A stretch of 64,000 nucleotides of DNA from Apoderus coryli (Eukaryota > Arthropoda > Insecta > Coleoptera > Attelabidae). Location: positions 19,648,080-19,712,079 of the forward strand of contig OU452205.1 in the NCBI GenBank assembly GCA_911728435.2, given 5' to 3'. Shown here piece by piece: positions 32,701 to 42,619 of the stretch. A program made the position numbers and the translations under genes. The notes below the pieces were generated by a model. The model had not been told where the DNA came from, did not search any database, and was given only the letters and a program-made list of their open reading frames with translations. Positions within the stretch are counted from its first letter, which is position 1; every line of letters begins with the position of its first letter.

Positions 32701-34902
32701 CTTTCTCCTCTTACTTTGTTAATTAAGCATTTGATTCAGCAAATTTGGACTTACAAATTGGGATGGGATGAGAGACCCCCTGATAGCATTGTTCGATTAT
32801 GGAATCAATATCAGGAAGATTTTCATTGTCTGCAATCATTCTCTTTACCAAGACAACTAACCCCCTCCTTAATTAGCCATGGTGAGCTTCATTGTTTTGG
32901 TGATGCTAGTGAGAGAGGTTATTGTGCGGTCATTTACTTTATTTTTCTAGATTCTAACGGTACCACTAAACCTTATTTCGTTTGTGCTAAGTCAAAGGTC
33001 GCACCTTTGAAGAAAATTTCAGTCCCTAGGTTGGAACTTTGCGCGGCTGTTCTGGCTGCCCGTCTTGTTGCTTATGTTCTTAGAGTATTTGATAAAAAGT
33101 TATATTTTTCGAAGATTTCATGCTGGACTGATTCGCAAGTGGTCCTAGCGTGGATTCAGTCTGAGCCTCATCGGTGGAGGACTTTTGTTGCCAACAGAGT
33201 TTCATATATTCACGAACAAGTCTCTTCAGATAAATGGCGTTACGTTCCAACCGAACATAACCCTGCTGATATAGGTTCTCGGGGGCTTCTACCTAGTGCG
33301 TTAGTGAACTCTTCGCTATGGTGGGCGGGGCCGAGATTTCTTTGTTTACCGTACCTTGATAATTTTTCGTCTAATTCCACATGTTCCTCTTCAGACGTGC
33401 TTTGTGAAGAACGAAAGGAAATTATTTCATTGGCTACTGTTGAGCCAACCTTTCTTGACACTCTCTTGGAGAGAATTTCTTCGTTCAGAACTGCGCAACG
33501 TATTATTGCTTATGCAAAACGCTTTATTTTCAATTGTAAAAACCCAAAACAAAAGTTAGGAGGTTGTCTCACTTCACGTGAACTCCATGGGGCTCTTATG
33601 ATATTCTCTAAACGAGCTCAAACAGTATTTTTTGCAAAGGAAATCGTAAGGCTTAAACAGAACAAGCTTCTTGCTAAACAATTTCAAAAGCTTGCTCCTT
33701 TTCTTGATGAAGATCAGGTAATTCGTGTGGGTGGTCGATTGCGACATTCTTCGATATCTTTTGATCGAAAATTTCCAGTCCTTCTTCCATCGCAATCCTT
33801 ATTCACACAACGTCTGATTGAATTCACTCATCGAAAATATCTTCATGCTGGTATTCAGACCACGCAATGCATTTTAGCTCAAACCTTTTGGATAATGTCG
33901 GCTAAACGTTGTATTAGGCGCATTCTCGGTAAATGCTTACATTGCTGGAAAGCGCGCCCCAAATCTATTTGTCCACCACTAATGGGTAATCTGCCTGCCG
34001 CACGTGTATCGGGATGCAAATGTTTCTTGCATACCGGCGTCGATTTTGCTGGACCCGTTTTCCTTAATATGTCAAAGCACCGTGGTGTCAAATTTTACAA
34101 AGCCTATATTTGTGTATTCATATGTATGGCGACTAAAGCCATCCATTTAGAATTAGTCTCAGAACTTTCAACTGAGGCTTTTCTGGCCGCCCTCAAGCGT
34201 TTTATAGCACGTCGCGGTCGATGTACAGATATGTATAGCGACCGTGGCACGAATTTTGTGGGCGCAAGTCGCGTGCTTAACCAAACTATGGCCTCTGCTG
34301 CAGGTCAAGAAAGTATCACTTGGCACTTTAACCCTCCTTTAGCACCCAACTTTGGCGGACTTTGGGAGGCTGCCGTCAAAAACGTTAAAACGCACCTAGT
34401 GCGGATCATTGGTGAGCAGAGATTCTGCTATGAGGAGTTCTTGACGTTTTTAGTTCAGATTGAGGCTATCGTCAACTCACGGCCACTGACACCCATTAGT
34501 AGTGATCCTAATGACCTAACGGTTTTGACTCCTGGTCATTTCTTAACGCAAGACTCCTTGGGTGCCCCTCCAGAACCAGATTTTTCTCGCGTTCCAATGA
34601 ACCGGTTAACCAGATGGCAACTAATGTCTCGTCTCACTCAACATTTCTGGAGTCGGTGGTCCAAGGAGTATTTGCATACCCTCAACCAACGCCCAAAATG
34701 GTTCTCCAGTGGTTCCCCACTTTCAGTGGACACCCTTGTCCTTCTCAAAGAAGACAATCTTCCTCCACTTAAGTGGTCCATTGGTCGTGTGGTTGAATTA
34801 TATCCCGGTTCGGACGATAAAGTACGGGTTGCCTCCATTCGTACTCCAACCGACATTGTGCGGCGCCCTGTAAGCAAACTGTGTCCGCTTCCTCTCAGTT
34901 AA
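29785..34902 (+). CDS. gag-pol: BEL/Pao Gag-Pol polyprotein, 1705 aa, intact
   Basis: One uninterrupted frame. Domains in order: Gag (about 1-300); zinc knuckles (CSGCSGNHAIYKC at about 323, CINCLSSSHSTRRC and CHRCKQKHH at about 355-390); retropepsin (LLDSGSTVSLVS, about 455); RT with Asp in LTCDIKMMYRQ (about 785) and YVDD (about 863); RNase H (CFGDASERGYC about 1037, WTDSQVVLAW about 1114); integrase HHCC finger (THRKYLHAG about 1347, CLHCWK about 1383); integrase core Asp (HTGVDFAGP about 1417), Asp (SDRGTNF about 1484), Glu (LWEAAVKN about 1526); BEL-type C-terminal domain ending KLCPLPLS. All catalytic residues I checked are present. Start chosen at the first Met, which begins the Gag domain. 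The copy may be competent, although its 3' LTR is disrupted. Confidence 0.97.
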   Translation: MAAAEKRQRYRSYRQTQINRLNDIFDIAKRAETQPDVIPLLSEYAGELDSIKQSFFDTHNSVIGVLAGDDTFEEEDIIRKQFDATFFTVKCKFSKLLKPTVSSANNDTNTQPSQSKIPLPTIQIPEFNGDPLKFATFIELFNSVIGNNPTIPDVDKFTFLTSSLRGPALQAIQHIPIKGCNYKTAYAALGEAFNRPRAIAMAHWSAIDKAPRLKSDSPDELSSLLSVFKNNLESLKNLDYPVNEWNLILVYYLMNKLDDKTRHHFKIHHNSGEVPVFRELMDFLSRRCRALEDEVPTKQNKPYRTINHESSFSLQSSDSNSFSCSGCSGNHAIYKCPNFLRLGPHDRYQFIKQKSACINCLSSSHSTRRCQSQQRCHRCKQKHHTLLHFSQSPTTQGNVISPNVHATPNSIPSTSADSVAMVNTALSNIQSSVLLGTARVEVQDVWGNYHTLRCLLDSGSTVSLVSCKTAQQLGVKPNKCSVQIQGIDSTFTLAQKGSVVLSVRTNNHQHPVINFDALIIHRVCENLPYHTISSDLWKHIHNLQLADPLFYNRDPIDILLGADMFSRIMLDGRVDGGVGEPTAFQTIFGYILMGKCESVINSASSKVSFFCTASSTLDQQVQRFWELENVPECSVLSPEEVQCEQIFTETTRLKSGRFTVHLPFKTCNPQFPNMRDLAIRRFISLEKRLLKFPEVYLQYKHFMQEYLDLNHMSRVGPSESLHSYYIPHHCILRPESLSTKLRVVFDASAKSSTHTSLNDHLFTGPKLQQDISTLLLNFRLHSFVLTCDIKMMYRQILIAPHHREFQRIIWRFSPDEPLQDFQLHTVTYGVSSSPFLALRTLQYLADLYAKNYPQAANILRNCTYVDDLVFSCPSREEASNLKMQLISLLQYGGFELRKWSSNDFSLLSDLPNSHRSIDAHEFDTDDTSLKILGLKWTPSLDSFHFNVEPSNSICTKRNLLSNLARIFDPLGILSPLTLLIKHLIQQIWTYKLGWDERPPDSIVRLWNQYQEDFHCLQSFSLPRQLTPSLISHGELHCFGDASERGYCAVIYFIFLDSNGTTKPYFVCAKSKVAPLKKISVPRLELCAAVLAARLVAYVLRVFDKKLYFSKISCWTDSQVVLAWIQSEPHRWRTFVANRVSYIHEQVSSDKWRYVPTEHNPADIGSRGLLPSALVNSSLWWAGPRFLCLPYLDNFSSNSTCSSSDVLCEERKEIISLATVEPTFLDTLLERISSFRTAQRIIAYAKRFIFNCKNPKQKLGGCLTSRELHGALMIFSKRAQTVFFAKEIVRLKQNKLLAKQFQKLAPFLDEDQVIRVGGRLRHSSISFDRKFPVLLPSQSLFTQRLIEFTHRKYLHAGIQTTQCILAQTFWIMSAKRCIRRILGKCLHCWKARPKSICPPLMGNLPAARVSGCKCFLHTGVDFAGPVFLNMSKHRGVKFYKAYICVFICMATKAIHLELVSELSTEAFLAALKRFIARRGRCTDMYSDRGTNFVGASRVLNQTMASAAGQESITWHFNPPLAPNFGGLWEAAVKNVKTHLVRIIGEQRFCYEEFLTFLVQIEAIVNSRPLTPISSDPNDLTVLTPGHFLTQDSLGAPPEPDFSRVPMNRLTRWQLMSRLTQHFWSRWSKEYLHTLNQRPKWFSSGSPLSVDTLVLLKEDNLPPLKWSIGRVVELYPGSDDKVRVASIRTPTDIVRRPVSKLCPLPLS

Positions 34903-35002
34903 AATACGTTGCATTTTGGTGGGCGGTATGTTGCGTCCACTCGTTAATCTATGTTAATTTTACATTATAGAACATTTTTTCTTTTCTTTGTTTTCAATTT
35001 AA

Positions 35003-38000
35003 GGCTCTGGTGCCCTAGCCTGCAGCTCGAAATAACTACTTTTTTTTGATTTTTTTTTTATGTGATCATTAAATAGACTATTTTGAACATAATTAGCTAT
35101 GGTATTTTAACTTTTTTTAAGTTGATTATAAAATAAACTAGATTATGTACTCACGCATACTATGGTACTAAATGTGTTAAAATAGTACTTATATCAATTC
35201 AGTTTAATAGAAGTTCCATAGTTACATCAATTCTTGGATAACTTTGTACATATTGGACCTCGTATTGGACAATAAGTTCAAATATTTATGTAGTTTTAAT
35301 TTCAGTAATAAATATTATCATTTTCTCAATAATAAACAGTTCTAATAAAAATTGGTTATGTTTGGTATTATTTAATTTGAAACAAATGTCATTATTCTTC
35401 AATCAGTATCAATGTTGCCAGATTTTATTTTCATTCTACATAATAATTTGATATTCAATATTTTCATTTTTGTAGTAAAAGGAACGCAAAATATCACTGT
35501 CATTTAAACTCGATTTCTCACAAACTGTCAATCGAAATAGTGCAAAAAATGGTTGGTAGGAGGTTAGTTAGGTAGGTAGGTAGGAGGTTAGTTAGGTAGG
35601 TAGGAGGTTAGTTAGGTAGGAGGTTAGTTAGGTAGGTAGGGGGTTAGTAAGGTAGGTAGGAGGTTAGTTAGGTAGGTAGGAGGTTAGTTAGGTAGGTAGG
35701 AGGTTAAGTGCAGGCCCGATATGTGCGCATGAGGTTTAAGTTTCAGATTAGTTAGGTAGGAGGTTAGTTAGGTTGGTAGGAGGTTAGTTAGGTAGGAGGT
35801 TAATTAGGTAGGTAGGAGGTTAGTTAGGTAGGTAGGAGGTTAGTAAGGTAGGTAGGAGGTTAGTTAGGTAGGTAGGAGGTTAGTTAGGTAGGTAGAGGGT
35901 TAGTAAGGTAGGTAGGAGGTTAGTCAGGTAGGTAGGAGGTTAGTTAGGTAGGTAGGAGGTTAGTTAGGTAGGTAAAGGGTTAGTAAGGTAGGTAAGAGGT
36001 TAGTTAGGTAGGTGGTTTGGTCGGTAGGTAGATAGTTAGTTAGGTAGGTAGTTAAGTAGGAAAGCAAGGGCGAAGCCCTTGCTAAGTGCAGGCCCGATAT
36101 GTGCGCATGAGGTTTAAGTTTCAGATTAGTTAGGTAGGAGGAGGTTAGTTAGGTTGGTAGTAGGTTAGTTAGGTAGGTAGGACGTTAATTAGGTAGGTAG
36201 GAATTTAGTTAGGTACGTAGGAGGTTAGTTAGGTAGGTAGGAGGTTAGTTAGGTAGGAGATTAGTTAGGTAGGAGGTTAGTTAGGTAGGTAGGAGGTTAG
36301 TAAGGTAGGTAGGAGGTTAATTAGGTAGGTAGGAGGTTTGGTCGGTAGGTAGATAATTAGTTAGGTAGGTAAGCAAGGGCGAAGCCCTTGCTAAGTGCAG
36401 GCCCGATATGTGCGCATGAGGTTTAAGTTTCAGATTAGTTAGGTAGGTAGGAGGATAGTTCGGTTGGTAGGAGGTTAGTTAGGTAGGTAGGAGGTTAATT
36501 AGGTAGGTAGGAGGTTAGTTAGGTAGGTAGGAGGTTAGTTAGGTAGGTAGGAGGTTAGTTAGGTAGGTAAAAGGTTAGTTAGGTAGGAGGTTAGTTAGGT
36601 AGGTAGGAGGTTAGTAAGGTAGGTAGGAGGTTAGTAAGGTAGGTAGGAGGTTAGTTAGGTAGGTAGGAGGTTTGGTCGGTAGGTAGTTAGTTAGGTAGGT
36701 AGTTAAGTAGGAAAGCAAGGGCGAAGCCCTTGCTAAGTGCAGGCCCGATATGTGCGCATGAGGTTTAAGTTTCAGATTAGTTAGGTAGGAGGAGGTTAGT
36801 TAGGTTGGTAGTATGTTAGTTAGGTAGGTAGGAGGTTAATTAGGTAGGTAGGAGGTTAATTAGGTAGGTAGGAATTTAGTTAGGTACGTAGGAGGTTAGT
36901 TAGGTAGGTAGGAGGTTAGTTAGGTAGGTAGGAGGTTAGTTAGGTAGGTAGGAGGTTAGTAAGGTAGGTAGGAGGTTAGTTAGGTAGGTAGGAGGTTTGG
37001 TCGGTAGGTAGATAATTAGTTAGGTAGGTAAGCAAGGGCGAAGCCCTTGCTAAGTGCAGGCCCGATATGTGCGCATGAGGTTTAAGTTTCAGATTAGTTA
37101 GGTAGGTAGGAGGTTAGTTAGGTTGGTAGGAGGTTAGTTAGGTAGGTAGGAGGTTAATTAGGTAGGTAGGAGGTTAGTTAGGTAGGTAGGAGGTTAGTTA
37201 GGTAGGTAGGAGGTTAGTTAGGTAGGTAAAAGGTTAGTTAGGTAGGAGGTTAGTTAGGTAGGTAGGAGGTTAGTAAGGTAGGTAGGAGGTTAGTAAGGTA
37301 GGTAGGAGGTTAGTTAGGTAGGTAGGAGGTTTGGTCGGTAGGTAGTTAGTTAGGTAGGTAGTTAAGTAGGAAAGCAAGGGCGAAGCCCTTGCTAAGTGCA
37401 GGCCCGATATGTGCGCATGAGGTTTAAGTTTCAGATTAGTTAGGTAGGAGGAGGTTAGTTAGGTTGGTAGTATGTTAGTTAGGTAGGTAGGAGGTTAATT
37501 AGGTAGGTAGGAATTTAGTTAGGTACGTAGGAGGTTAGTTAGGTAGGTAGGAGGTTAGTTAGGTAGGAGATTAGTTAGGTAGGAGGTTAGTTAGGTAGGT
37601 AGGAGGTTAGTAAGGTAGGTAGGAGGTTAGTTAGGTAGGTAGGAGGTTTGGTCGGTAGGTAGATAATTAGTTAGGTAGGTAAGCAAGGGCGAAGCCCTTG
37701 CTAAGTGCAGGCCCGATATGTGCGCATGAGGTTTAAGTTTCAGATTAGTTAGGTAGGTAGGAGGTTAGTTAGGTTGGTAGGAGGTTAGTTAGGTAGGTAG
37801 GAGGTTAATTAGGTAGGTAGGAGGTTAGTTAGGTAGGTAGGAGGTTAGTTAGGTAGGTAGGAGGTTAGTTAGGTAGGTAAAAGGTTAGTTAGGTAGGAGG
37901 TTAGTTAGGTAGGTAGGAGGTTAGTAAGGTAGGTAGGAGGTTAGTAAGGTAGGTAGGAGGTTAGTTAGGTAGGTAGGAGGTTTGGTCGGTAGGTAGTTAG

Positions 38001-38922
38001 TTAGGTAGGTAGTTAAGTAGGAAAGCAAGGGCGAAGCCCTTGCTAAGTGCAGGCCCGATATGTGCGCATGAGGTTTAAGTTTCAGATTAGTTAGGTAGGT
38101 AGGAGGTTAGTTAGGTTGGTAGGATACAGAGATAATATGTCAAACTTTTTTCTTGTCAAAATATATAAATAATAAGGTCCTAGCTACCTACATAACCTAG
38201 TTAACTTACTCCCATTTGGCTTCGTCTTCTCTAGTTATAAACATATCACGAACTACCTGACGTTGTGTGCGCATGCATCAGATCCAAAGACGTAAAATTT
38301 ATCGAGAGTTGCATTCTTTCCTTAAACGCTACTCAAAATTTAAAATGAGGTGAGTGGTAAATATTCATATCACAACAGTTCAACTTAGCTGAGATGTAGA
38401 AAAAAAACTATTGCAATAGGTACTGCAAAACTAGTAATTCTTTGCATGATCGTAGAAAAATTAAATTATATTAATATAATTAGATTTAATGAAATCAGAT
38501 ACAATCTGGCAACGAGGCAACGTTGACTGTTTAATTATATTTGTTTCCAATGCATTGTTGACATATAGGTTATAGGTTTCCTGTTATTGTTGTTATAAAT
38601 TGGTAGTAAATAAGTTGTGAATTATTAATTTCTATCATTATTTGGTTACTAATTAATTGTTTTACAAATTTTGTTACTTAAAATGTGTTTGAAAGAGGTC
38701 AATTAATCATTTATATGATAATTTTGAAAGAGGTATGAATATGCAATGCCGAGTATAGTATATGAAATTTGTAAGTACTTATTCTAGCCTATTTTATAAT
38801 CAACTTAAAAAAAGTTAAAATACCATAGCTAATTATGTTCAAAATAGTCTATTTAATGATCACATAAAAAAAAAATCAAAAAAAAGTAGTTATTTCGAGC
38901 TGCAGGCTAGGGCACCAGACCC
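35003..38922. mobile_element. 3.9-kb TIR transposon carrying a satellite
   Basis: The left end GGCTCTGGTGCCCTAGCC and complement of the right end GGGTCTGGTGCCCTAGCC open an inverted repeat of about 145 bp (35003-35147, 38778-38922) with only a few differences. Flanked by CAATTTAA twice. It contains a 2.6-kb higher-order minisatellite and about 650 bp of other DNA, with no ORF of note, so it is non-autonomous. An 8-bp duplication with long TIRs could be Merlin-, MULE- or hAT-like; not resolved. Confidence 0.93.
35555..38125. repeat. Higher-order minisatellite array
   Basis: The basic unit is about 20 bp (GTTAGTTAGGTAGGTAGGAG) with variants. A perfect 9-bp stem, 3-nt loop hairpin (AGCAAGGGCGAAGCCCTTGC and T) begins at 36063, 36372, 36714, 37031, 37373, 37682 and 38024. 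It is always followed by a fixed segment starting AAGTGCAGGCCCGATATG. Spacings are 309, 342, 317, 342, 309, 342, i.e. an alternating A/B dimer of about 651-659 bp. A core without hairpin lies at about 35705. Confidence 0.95.
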
Positions 38923-40556
38923 CAATTTAAATCACTTACATATTTTAGTTTGTATTCGGCAAGTTTAAATCTGTAGTGGTTTTGGGTATCATTTTCATTA
39001 AGTTTCATTATTCTTATAATTATTATGATTAGTTTGCGCGTGTATGGTTCGCCTTAAGTACTGTACTGCTGCGCGCCGCGAAAGGATATTTTTCTGTCGG
39101 GACGATTCGACTTATAACCGCCATAGACAATTGTCGTTGTCCTATGAATTCTAAAATTTAATTCGTATATTTTTCTTACACCCGCAAGAATTATTTTGTG
39201 TATATTGTGAATGGAGAGTTCAACGTGTGTCGTAATCAGTAAAGTAGGGTAGTGTGGCTGGCCAGCAAAAGAAGAACCCTGAAGCAGCACGGGTGGTGTG
39301 CGAGGGTAACGTAATAAGCAGGTAAGTTCTTAAGGCGACCGTTTTGTTAGGATAAACTGCCCAGGTCCATTTTTTAAATCTCTACCACTACTATAAATTA
39401 TAATTTTTTTTTCTCGTGTTATAAAACGTAAATTAAATCGTGTGTAGAACACAACAGTTATTGTAGTTTTACTATATAAGAGTGGAATGTGTTCGGATCT
39501 ACAGTGAAAGGAATATCGACATTAAGTTGAAATATCATTAATAATAACTCATCATTACAGACGAAATAAACATGTATTTTATTTCTAAAACGAAAACTAC
39601 TCACCCTGTAGCATTATATAGAGGTGTATTTTAAATTCCTCTCTTTCTTATGGAGCATTTTGGAAATGCAATTGGACTTTCCAACGGGAGATTCGTTTTG
39701 GCTTTGGTAGTGTTCAGACGTGCTTTCTAGTTTTATAAATTTAATTAAATATTTTAATTTGTTTTCGGATTTTTCACAATTTAAGAATTATTTTCTAGTT
39801 TTTGTGTTTAAAGTATATCAGTATAAAGATCAAGTCCATTTCATTTTCATTCTGAGTTTTTCTAAAGTTTTTTAATAGTTAATCGACGTAAAGCTTCAGT
39901 AAGTTTTTGTTTATTCTTTTTAATTGAAGGCCTTTTTGTTTTCTAAATAATTAAGATTAAAGTTTGTTCTTTTAGTAATTGAATTATATTTCGAATAGTG
40001 GAAATTAATCTCTGTATAATTGTCAGTTTTCAATTGTAATTAACAGTTTTGTGTGGGAATTAATATAATTATTTGTAATTATATTAATTTACCTATTTTA
40101 AGTTGTACAGTAATGACTAAGATTTTCTTTTAGATTTTCATTCTCTTTTAATTGTTTTATTCTTTTTATTTATACATATTTATTTCTTTGCTTGTTATTC
40201 ATTTTTATTATTAATTATAATTATTAAATTTAGTTGATTTGAAATAAAGCTTCCGATAACTTGGTGAACAGATGGGTTATTTAATTAATGATTTTCTTTT
40301 AAATAAATTGTGTGTGACCAGCAGAGATCCAGAACCATAAAAGGTTAGTTAATTTTATATTATTTTAATACAGATTAATATAGTTGATATTCTTTGTTTG
40401 TTCTTTCTTAATTAAAACTCGAAGTACAAGCCGCTCGTAAAGCTTGAATCGAACCAGTAGCAATTTGAATAGCATATCGGGGTTCATTAAGATTGAGCGT
40501 TAAAATTAGTATTATTTCTGAATGTAAACAATACCCACTAATTCATGATTGTTACA

Positions 40557-40905
40557 GTTTAATCCTAAAGAACTTGTTTATTTCAAATGGAACACCCGAT
40601 ATATGAGGTCAAAATTAGATGCACAGAGTAATTATCTATCAAATACTCTAATACTTTCCTGGATAAATCTTGACGTTTGCACAGATTTATAATATTAGGC
40701 GAATTTTTAATTGCACCAGTTAATTTCATGTAGACCACCCTGTATTTGATGATGATAAAATTAATTATCTATTAATCACCATAAGGTTTTCCTATAGATA
40801 TGTATATTTTTAATTTTGCATGTACTAAGCACATATTGGTAGCAATAGGAAGAATTTTTCAGTGATAATATTTGCCAAGTCAGCCATGAGAATTTGACAA
40901 ACCAT
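40557..40905 (+). repeat. Old inverted repeat, left arm, inner part
   Basis: Matches in reverse 51590-51945. It includes GACCACCCTGTATTTGATGATG near 40733. The spacer that follows (40906-41245) has a faint transposase-like phrase (IIDGVPAHVQ, near 41110) that would fit an old DNA transposon whose TIRs are these arms; weak. Confidence 0.7.
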
Positions 40906-41245
40906 ATATTTAAACAATAACAATAAATAAATACATTTTCAACTTAAATTAAATAACAAGATATACATAAATACTGATAAATTTTATAATAAATGTTCAA
41001 AATAATTGGACTCACTTGAATCCTTTTCTTAAATTCTCCAACAACTTTAACCTGCTTCTAAACGCTTCTTTTATTTGCTCCTTCATCTCCTCTATTAAAA
41101 AAGTTTTCATTATCGATGGAGTTCCTGCCCATGTACAAAATTCAACACGATTTAAAATCAATATTGAAAAGTTTTTGATCCAGTTGCACTGTGTTTGGGT
41201 GGTATCTTGAAGTTGGGTTGATTTTGCGCCGGGAATCTTTGAGCG

Positions 41246-41469
41246 AGTTATGTATCGAGGATGGAATACTTTATTTTTAAATCATATTAAAAATACTACT
41301 TGAACAATCTTTAATGTTTAAGCTTAGAAGTTACAAACAAGAATGAATTTTATTTTATTATAATTACAAAGGTAAATTATATCATGCATACGTAAGTAAA
41401 ACATGATATTACAGTATATTAAGTATCTTATAATATAGTTGCTTAGTTTACTGGATTCTGTGAATGTGG
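41246..41469 (-). repeat. 3' LTR of the errantivirus-type element
   Basis: About 224 bp matching the 5' LTR at 50245-50434 and 51416-51458. The internal edge near 41469 differs from the expected LTR terminus, so a few bases there are altered. Confidence 0.8.
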
Positions 41470-41576
41470 CTGAGAAAATAATATCGTTATTTTCGATATT
41501 TTCGTGGGTTGATTTTTCTTCTTTCTTCTTTCTAATAATTTGTTTGCAGATTTGGTTTTTCTTCCAAATGAACACT
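41460..41576 (-). pseudogene. Env cytoplasmic-tail remnant
   Basis: Minus-strand coding from about 41575 down into the LTR encodes a Lys-rich tail that would follow the Env transmembrane segment at 48036-48274. The two parts are separated by the dead BEL element. Described only as a broken fragment. Confidence 0.55.
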
Positions 41577-42619
41577 TGTTACTGCACACTTTCGCTCACT
41601 ATGTCAATGTATTTAAAATGATTGCTTTCGTTAATGACGTGATTCATTTCCGTAAATCTTGTTATTTTTTACTTATTGATTATACATTTGAACATGCCCT
41701 CGTACGTAAAATTACAGCAATAAAATACCTCGTTTCTTAATTATTGTTTCTTGAAATTAAAATATATACTGGAAACTGCTGTATTTTGTATCCTATCGGG
41801 AAGAGGGCATGTGCATTGGAACGGCGTACGAAAAAAGGATAAGTCGGTCACGGAACGTCGTACAGATCGTGGAAAGTGAAAGTGCATATTAATCGTTTTC
41901 TCAAATTTCACACGTTTCTCTTGCATTGTGCAACCATTTCATACCAGTGAACCGGTACCGGTGGAAAGCAGTCTCAACGCCTATCAAGGTAGGAATTATT
42001 TCAGCTTTTTCCAGTACCTAAGTTTACAAAAATATTTAGTCGAATCACAACAAAAACATTGGTCCTATTCGAGCCGGATTATCCGGATTTTTAAATAATT
42101 TTCGCGAATTATTGCTGTAATTCATACTAGGTATACTAATAAGTATTTTCTAATTGTTCAATAATTATTAATAATATAATTCTCAATTCTAATAATAATT
42201 ATTAATTTTAATATTTCACTTTGAAAAATAGAGATAAATTTATTTCATGTAGGTATGCGATAGGCATACACATAGGTATAATTTTTTGCTCTAGGTAGAC
42301 TAGGTACCTATAGTGCGTATTTTTGTTTCACGTCTGTAGGTACTTATTGTTATTTATTTGTTGCCGTTAATAGTTAGTATATTATACTTGTATGACAATT
42401 TGATATTTCACTTTTGAGATACGAGGGTGTTTTAACAAGTTCGCTCATCACTAGAAATTGTAGATTTTCATAAATTTATTCAACTCTTGTTATTCCAATC
42501 CTAAATACTAATATTTTCTAGTTAATTTTCTGTTTTTCTCCCTACTCGGTAAATTCTCTGCTCGTTTCTTTTGCTCAGTACCGTTTTCATTGTAGAATTG
42601 AAAAACCTGTCGCTGCATT

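Larger units (their letters stand above)
28667..39456 (+). mobile_element. BEL/Pao retrotransposon with intact ORF
   Basis: 600-bp LTRs, TGTTGCG...CACAACA, flanked by the 5-bp duplication GTTAT (28662-28666, 39457-39461), diagnostic for BEL/Pao size. The 5' LTR is 28667-29266. The 3' LTR (34929-35002 plus 38931-39456) is split by a 3.9-kb TIR element. I see one mismatch between the LTRs (near 28831 versus 39021), so insertion was recent. A single 1705-codon ORF fills the interior. A candidate primer site starting TGGTCC lies about 10 bp after the 5' LTR. Confidence 0.95.
34929..39456 (+). repeat. 3' LTR of the BEL element, split
   Basis: The LTR halves are 34929-35002 (74 bp) and 38931-39456 (526 bp), together exactly 600 bp. 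The 8-bp target CAATTTAA is duplicated around the insert (34995-35002, 38923-38930). Confidence 0.95.
28195..40556. mobile_element. Long solo LTR (about 1.57 kb), split by BEL element
   Basis: Starts TGTAACA and ends TGTTACA, flanked by GTTT on both sides. The LTR's own sequence is 28195-28666 and 39462-40556; the middle is the BEL element. A related LTR occurs at 52305-54096. No internal coding region of its own, so it is best read as a solo LTR from LTR-LTR recombination. Strand undetermined. Confidence 0.7.

Noticed and set aside
35555..38125. Telomeric (TTAGG)n tract
   Set aside because: TTAGG occurs within a longer 20-bp unit with GTAGG and AGG variants. There is no run of perfect TTAGG, and the array is bounded by transposon TIRs.
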